Source: CAZOZK01 sp964584245
GTDB taxonomy: Bacteria > Patescibacteriota > Microgenomatia > UBA1400 > PJMF01
Reading direction: 5' to 3'
NCBI GenBank assembly: GCA_964584245.1
Contig: CAZOZK010000047.1
Coordinates: 1 to 8,334, forward strand
DNA length: 8,334 nt
In this document: positions 6,534-8,334 of the stretch, piece after piece
Layout of the letters: each line of letters begins with the position of its first letter
Position numbering within the stretch: position 1 is the stretch's first letter
The notes under the pieces: generated by a model
The model's database searches: none
Told to the model about the DNA's origin: nothing
What the model saw: the letters and a program-made list of their open reading frames with translations, nothing else
Program-made: the position numbers and the translations under genes

Positions 6534-6565
6534 TAATTAACCTAATCAGGCTAGGATGAAGTTCT

Positions 6566-7855
6566 TTAGAAAGACATTATTATTGGTTTGTTTGCTTCAT
6601 GATCTAAGTGCCAATCCAAGACAGTCTGACCAGAAATATTTTCGAGACGTGGATCGTTCTCTGTATAGCACGCGCCACAATGTTCTCCATTAGCACCATA
6701 GGTCAACATTCTTTTTGCCCAAGCTCCACCACCTCCAGTCCAAATAAGATTAGCTTGATGGTCAAAGACTATCATGTCATTTTCTATAAAGAATTTTGGA
6801 TTATCAGTTACAAACGGAGAGCCCTCGGCAATCTGCATAGATTGAATATCTGGCAAATAAATATGTAAGCAAGAGGTTTCTCCAAATAGTATTTTTTTTG
6901 CGTATTCAGATACATCTTCTGGACTTGCATCTCTCAGTTGATTAATTGGTATAAACTCTGACGATTCAGCCTTCCTACTTCCAGATATAGCGTGAATTGC
7001 TAAAGGTGGAATAATGGCTACATTACCGCTGGTGTAAAACTGTCTATCTGTTTGTACAAGTGGAAAAACCTGCTCTTTAGATGCAGTTTTCCAAGTTGTG
7101 TTAATGTGTGCATTTTCTCTTTTTGCAGAATTCCCAAGAGGTCGAGCAAAAGCAATATTTTGTCCATGTGTGTGGAATTGTGTAATCTCCCCAGCTAAAA
7201 AAGTGGTTTGTGTAATGAAGCAAGGAAAATCTGGGTGAAATCCTGGCACTTTTGAGAGCAATATTCGTCCATAGGACTGCTTAGGAAAAGTAGGTAGAAC
7301 CGTCCAAGGCCAAGCCAAATTATTTGTTCTGCGATCTCCTGCTATGTTTGCTGCCTGTGCTATTGCTTCTAAGTTGGTTCCGCCATGTTCAAGTGTAAAC
7401 CTAAGCTCCCTTGAAATATCGTTTGCTAGATCAGTAATATGTGACTGGTCAAATGGACTTTTTTCTTGGAGGTTATTGTGAATTTTACGGGCTCTAGCTG
7501 TCATACTATTAAATAGTCTTGCCACTGCCAGCTCGCCATTTCTGTTATTTGATTTTCTATTAATTTGCCACTCACTGTACAAAAGTTGAGCACTTTGTTG
7601 TATTTGACTCAATCTCAACATTGCTTCATGTGGGATAGATACTTCTGACAGTAATGCATTTAAATCAAAACCAAAATCAAGCATAGTTGCACTTATAACT
7701 GCTGCTGCTGCTTGTATTTCTTTTGGTGCAAAATTAACTTTTTGATCTAACTCGTCGGAGTGAATTACAGTAAGATTAGGAGCACAATTTCGCTCAGTAT
7801 TTCTATAGTCTTTGTCTGCAAATAGATAACTTTCTTTGAATCTATTTTGAGACAT
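6566..7855 (-). CDS. Protein of unknown function with a cupin-like three-histidine site
   Basis: From ATG 7855 the product has 429 residues. I do not recognise its family. Residues ~45-180 look mainly alpha-helical. Residues ~210-295 resemble a cupin barrel: motif 1 is GEITQFHTHGQN (H228-x-H230, then G241), and motif 2 is G277-x5-P283-PLAIH288. Three histidines (228, 230, 288) without the usual glutamate recall the 3-His iron site of thiol dioxygenases, an analogy only. The C-terminal third has a H392-C393-x2-C396 cluster and a DWHLDHE segment (414-420), possible further metal ligands. No signal peptide or membrane segment is visible. The frame is open to a TTG at 7936, which would add 27 residues, but that TTG is part of a consensus -35 box. 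The -10 falls inside the extension, so ATG 7855 is preferred; its Shine-Dalgarno is weak (AAAG). It lies upstream of cysS on the same strand. Confidence 0.75.
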   Translation of the reverse strand: MSQNRFKESYLFADKDYRNTERNCAPNLTVIHSDELDQKVNFAPKEIQAAAAVISATMLDFGFDLNALLSEVSIPHEAMLRLSQIQQSAQLLYSEWQINRKSNNRNGELAVARLFNSMTARARKIHNNLQEKSPFDQSHITDLANDISRELRFTLEHGGTNLEAIAQAANIAGDRRTNNLAWPWTVLPTFPKQSYGRILLSKVPGFHPDFPCFITQTTFLAGEITQFHTHGQNIAFARPLGNSAKRENAHINTTWKTASKEQVFPLVQTDRQFYTSGNVAIIPPLAIHAISGSRKAESSEFIPINQLRDASPEDVSEYAKKILFGETSCLHIYLPDIQSMQIAEGSPFVTDNPKFFIENDMIVFDHQANLIWTGGGGAWAKRMLTYGANGEHCGACYTENDPRLENISGQTVLDWHLDHEANKPIIMSF

Positions 7856-7907
7856 AATTTTCTTTACTCTAGTAGTTGTGTTGGTGTCTCTACCTTTATT
7901 TTTATGG

Positions 7908-7936
7908 ATTATTGTATTTATTTGGCTATCTGTCAA
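7908..7936 (-). promoter_or_regulatory. Promoter of the unknown cupin-like gene
   Basis: On the minus strand, consensus TTGACA (7931-7936), 17 bp and AATAAT (7908-7913) give a strong sigma-70 promoter. The start would be near 7901, about 45 bases before ATG 7855. It overlaps the alternative TTG start and argues against it. Confidence 0.6.
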
Positions 7937-7997
7937 GCTTTATTAAAAAATTGTGCAAATAATTTTCAGTTGATTTTTTTGATTAATATAGACCTCT

Positions 7998-8023
7998 TTG
8001 ATGATCAATTGTTAAATTGTTAA
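7998..8023. promoter_or_regulatory. Possible operator: palindrome followed by tandem octamers
   Basis: In the divergent intergenic region, TTGATGATCAA (7998-8008) is a perfect inverted repeat around a central G. Immediately after it, ATTGTTAA occurs twice in tandem (8008-8015, 8016-8023). The block lies upstream of the -35 of the substrate-binding-protein gene, where a regulator could bind. In AT-rich DNA this may be chance. Confidence 0.25.
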
Positions 8024-8060
8024 TAAGTAGTGAGTAGCAAAAATCTTAATTTACTTATCG

Positions 8061-8089
8061 TTGATTTCTTCAAGATCTAATGATATATT
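8061..8089 (+). promoter_or_regulatory. Promoter of the substrate-binding protein gene
   Basis: TTGATT (8061-8066), a 17-bp spacer ending in TGA, and TATATT (8084-8089) make a near-consensus promoter with an extended -10. The ATG at 8100 is only 10 bases after the box, so the leader is about 4 bases and contains no Shine-Dalgarno. Confidence 0.7.
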
Positions 8090-8099
8090 TAAAAACATA

Positions 8100-8334
8100 A
8101 TGAAAAAATCTTATATTTTTATTGCAGGATTAATTATTTTTATCATTGGAACTCTGTTTTTTTTCAGTTTCAAACAAAGTCAAAAAAGTGACACAACTTC
8201 CCAAATAGAAATTAAGCACAATCTCAGAGTTGGTTGGCAAATTCCATGGGCAACTCAAGGACAGCTAGCTCAAGTTTTAAAACAAACTGATATTTTAAAT
8301 CAAAATGGTATTGCAGCTGCGTTTAAAGGATTTA
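8100..8334 (+). CDS. ABC transporter substrate-binding protein, nitrate/sulfonate/thiamine-precursor type (5' part)
   Basis: The frame begins MKKSYIF and runs off the window after 78 codons. Residues ~4-24 form one strong hydrophobic segment (AGLIIFIIGTLFFFSF) with no cysteine after it, so it is more likely an uncleaved membrane anchor or signal peptide than a lipoprotein signal. The mature part begins with LRVGWQIPWATQGQLAQVLK and TDIL, a pattern typical of the NMT1/SsuA/TauA-like periplasmic-binding family, whose first strand and helix contact the ligand. It would capture a small molecule outside the cytoplasmic membrane for an ABC importer whose ATPase and permease genes may follow outside the window. 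Ligand cannot be predicted from this part. It is divergent from the unknown cupin-like gene. Confidence 0.75.
   Translation, partial: MKKSYIFIAGLIIFIIGTLFFFSFKQSQKSDTTSQIEIKHNLRVGWQIPWATQGQLAQVLKQTDILNQNGIAAAFKGF

Noticed and set aside
6541..6555. CCTAATCAGGCTAGG as a terminator hairpin between the unknown gene and cysS.
   Set aside because: Only a 4-bp outer stem and no following T-run on the minus strand; too weak.

Overview
The window is a compact bacterial segment with short intergenic gaps. Genes lie on both strands, use the standard code and end in TAA or TAG. A tRNA gene with an encoded CCA end is present. Several features suggest a small-genome lineage such as Candidate Phyla Radiation (Patescibacteria): a TIGR00295-like HD protein, metal-ligand-poor cupins, and many genes whose extended -10 box sits only a few bases before the ATG. 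This lineage call is an inference, with no marker gene that decides it.

Left part (1-2993), moderately GC-rich. The window opens with the last 28 codons of an upstream gene. Next comes a large two-domain protein (131-2086), an HD phosphohydrolase-like domain joined to a serine beta-lactamase-like (S12/class C) domain. A second, separate HD protein follows (2093-2722). After it are tRNA-Ser(GCU) (2777-2863) with its own promoter, a perfect 17-bp terminator hairpin that includes the tRNA CCA, and a small GC-rich hairpin patch (2921-2992) that repeats the tRNA 3' end.

Middle part (2994-4956), visibly more AT-rich at first. An EamA/DMT-type ten-helix transporter on the minus strand is divergent from a small cupin-fold protein. 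That protein is followed by a Nudix hydrolase with a perfect Nudix box.

Right part (4957-8334). Cysteinyl-tRNA synthetase (minus strand) converges on the Nudix gene with only 2 bp between stop codons. Upstream of cysS, on the same strand, is an unrecognised protein with a cupin-like three-histidine site. Divergent from it is the start of an ABC-type substrate-binding protein of the nitrate/sulfonate/thiamine-precursor class with an N-terminal membrane anchor, cut by the window end.

The genes do not form one pathway. Most appear to be single-gene transcription units with individually recognisable promoters. The main points of interest are the HD plus beta-lactamase fusion, the leaderless promoter layout, the cupin protein of unknown function next to cysS, and the duplicated tRNA end at the compositional boundary. 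I see no CRISPR array, insertion sequence or phage gene.
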